This document shows, piece after piece, positions 13,481 through 14,113 of a stretch of DNA of 14,113 bases (position 1 is the stretch's first letter; every line of letters begins with the position of its first letter). The stretch is from UBA1151 sp963579925. GTDB lineage: Bacteria; Chloroflexota; Dehalococcoidia; Lucifugimonadales; Lucifugimonadaceae. Location: contig CAUZJA010000052.1 in assembly GCA_963579925.1 (NCBI GenBank), positions 1-14,113 of the forward strand, given 5' to 3'. Both the position numbers and the translations under genes were made by a program. The notes below the pieces were generated by a model. That model searched no databases. It worked only from the letters and a program-made list of their open reading frames with translations, and was not told the origin of the DNA.

Positions 13481-14113
13481 TCACCCGATCAAGATCTCAC
13501 CTTCTATCCTGTCTGCCGATTTCGGCCGGCTAGGTGAGCACGTGGCCGAAGCTGAGGCAGGCGGCGCTGACGAGATTCACTTCGACGTGATGGACGGGCA
13601 GTTCGTGCCGGGAATCACGTTTGGGTTTGTGGTGCTGGAAGCCGTACGCGCTGCAACAAGCCTGCCGATCGACGTTCACATGATGGTGAAAGAGCCGGCA
13701 CGTTACGCCGCTGAGTACTCGGCTATTCTGAACCTGACAATGACCGCGCATGTTGAGTCGACGCCAGACATTGACGCGACGCTGAATGAGATCAAGGCGA
13801 CTGGCATACGGCCAGCCATCACGCTCAACCCGGATACACCTCTGGAGGCCATCACCGAGGTGCTTGGCGACGTGAATCGGGTACTCGTGATGACAGTCGT
13901 GCCAGGCGCAGGCGGGCAGTCGTTCATGCACGAGATGCTGCCCAAGATCGAAGCGCTTGCGGCGATACGCGACTCATCGCACCCGAATCTGGAGATCGCC
14001 GTGGATGGCGGTATCAAAGTAGACACCGCGCCACTCGCGACCGGTGCAGGGGCGACCACCCTCATCTCCGGCTCCGGCATCTTCGGACACGCAGATGGCG
14101 TTCCTGCAGGCGT
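13470..14113 (+). CDS. rpe: Ribulose-phosphate 3-epimerase (3' end outside window)
   Basis: ATG 13470 lies inside the end of argH and the two genes overlap by 11 bases, so they are probably co-transcribed and translationally coupled. The visible 214 residues cover nearly the whole usual length (about 215-225). It interconverts ribulose-5-phosphate and xylulose-5-phosphate in the pentose phosphate and Calvin pathways. TIM-barrel marks: 'ISPSILSADF' (9-18), 'HFDVMDGQFVPGITFG' (37-52, with metal ligands His37 and Asp39), 'DVHMMV' (68-73, His70), 'TLNPDTPLE' (118-126), 'MTVVPGAGGQSF' (141-152, phosphate binding) and 'AVDGGI' (177-182, Asp179). Near the end, 'SGSGIFG' binds the phosphate. 'MTAHVES' replaces the more common 'ITVHxEA', a conservative difference. 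Confidence 0.94.
   Translation, partial: MTANHPIKISPSILSADFGRLGEHVAEAEAGGADEIHFDVMDGQFVPGITFGFVVLEAVRAATSLPIDVHMMVKEPARYAAEYSAILNLTMTAHVESTPDIDATLNEIKATGIRPAITLNPDTPLEAITEVLGDVNRVLVMTVVPGAGGQSFMHEMLPKIEALAAIRDSSHPNLEIAVDGGIKVDTAPLATGAGATTLISGSGIFGHADGVPAG

Overview
This is chromosomal DNA from a bacterium with a mid-range GC content. It carries a biosynthetic and cell-envelope gene set and shows no tRNA, rRNA, CRISPR array, insertion sequence or phage gene. The gene content is compatible with a Chloroflexota-like lineage: a single-chain bifunctional phosphoglucose/phosphomannose isomerase, a DUF4012-like protein end, a large Wzy/WaaL-type membrane protein, and genes that appear to start without a leader. 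That assignment is an inference from gene families; there is no marker gene here to prove it.

Layout. (1) 2-1731, plus strand: the C-terminal end of a surface-type protein resembling the DUF4012 family, overlapping by 4 bases a proline-rich putative lipoprotein of unknown function. (2) 1759-5061, minus strand, convergent with region 1: an O-antigen ligase/polymerase-type membrane protein and, upstream of it, a phosphoglucose/phosphomannose isomerase. Together with region 1 this looks like a surface-glycan neighbourhood. (3) 5232-8607, plus strand: argJ-argB-argD, closed by a clear hairpin terminator at 8636-8674. (4) 8749-9096, plus strand: a small two-helix membrane protein. (5) 9144-11948, minus strand: argG, an alpha/beta hydrolase and a SAM methyltransferase reading in the same direction. 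(6) 12089-14113, plus strand: argH overlapping rpe, the latter cut by the window edge. argG and argH diverge from a 140-base intergenic region.

Pathway. ArgJ (acetyl transfer and recycling), ArgB (N-acetylglutamate kinase), ArgD (acetylornithine aminotransferase), ArgG and ArgH (argininosuccinate synthase and lyase) cover arginine synthesis except the ArgC reductase and the ArgF carbamoyltransferase, which must lie elsewhere if the pathway is complete. Rpe belongs to the pentose phosphate/Calvin pathway and appears to be co-transcribed with argH.

Most unusual observation. The alpha/beta hydrolase between argG and the methyltransferase is one open frame of 261 sense positions except for a single in-frame TGA, and that TGA sits exactly where the catalytic nucleophile of the G-x-Nuc-x-G elbow should be. 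The frame and the other catalytic residues are intact on both sides. It is either a very recent nonsense mutation or sequence error (TCA to TGA), or a selenocysteine-nucleophile hydrolase; a weak SECIS-like hairpin follows the TGA. Three other genes in the window end in TGA, so a global reassignment of TGA is unlikely.

Start signals fall into two classes. Several genes have a Shine-Dalgarno-like motif exactly 9 bases before the start (lipoprotein, argB, argD, methyltransferase, argG at a TTG). Two others (argH and the Wzy-type gene) have a -10 box exactly 6 bases before the ATG, as expected for leaderless transcripts.
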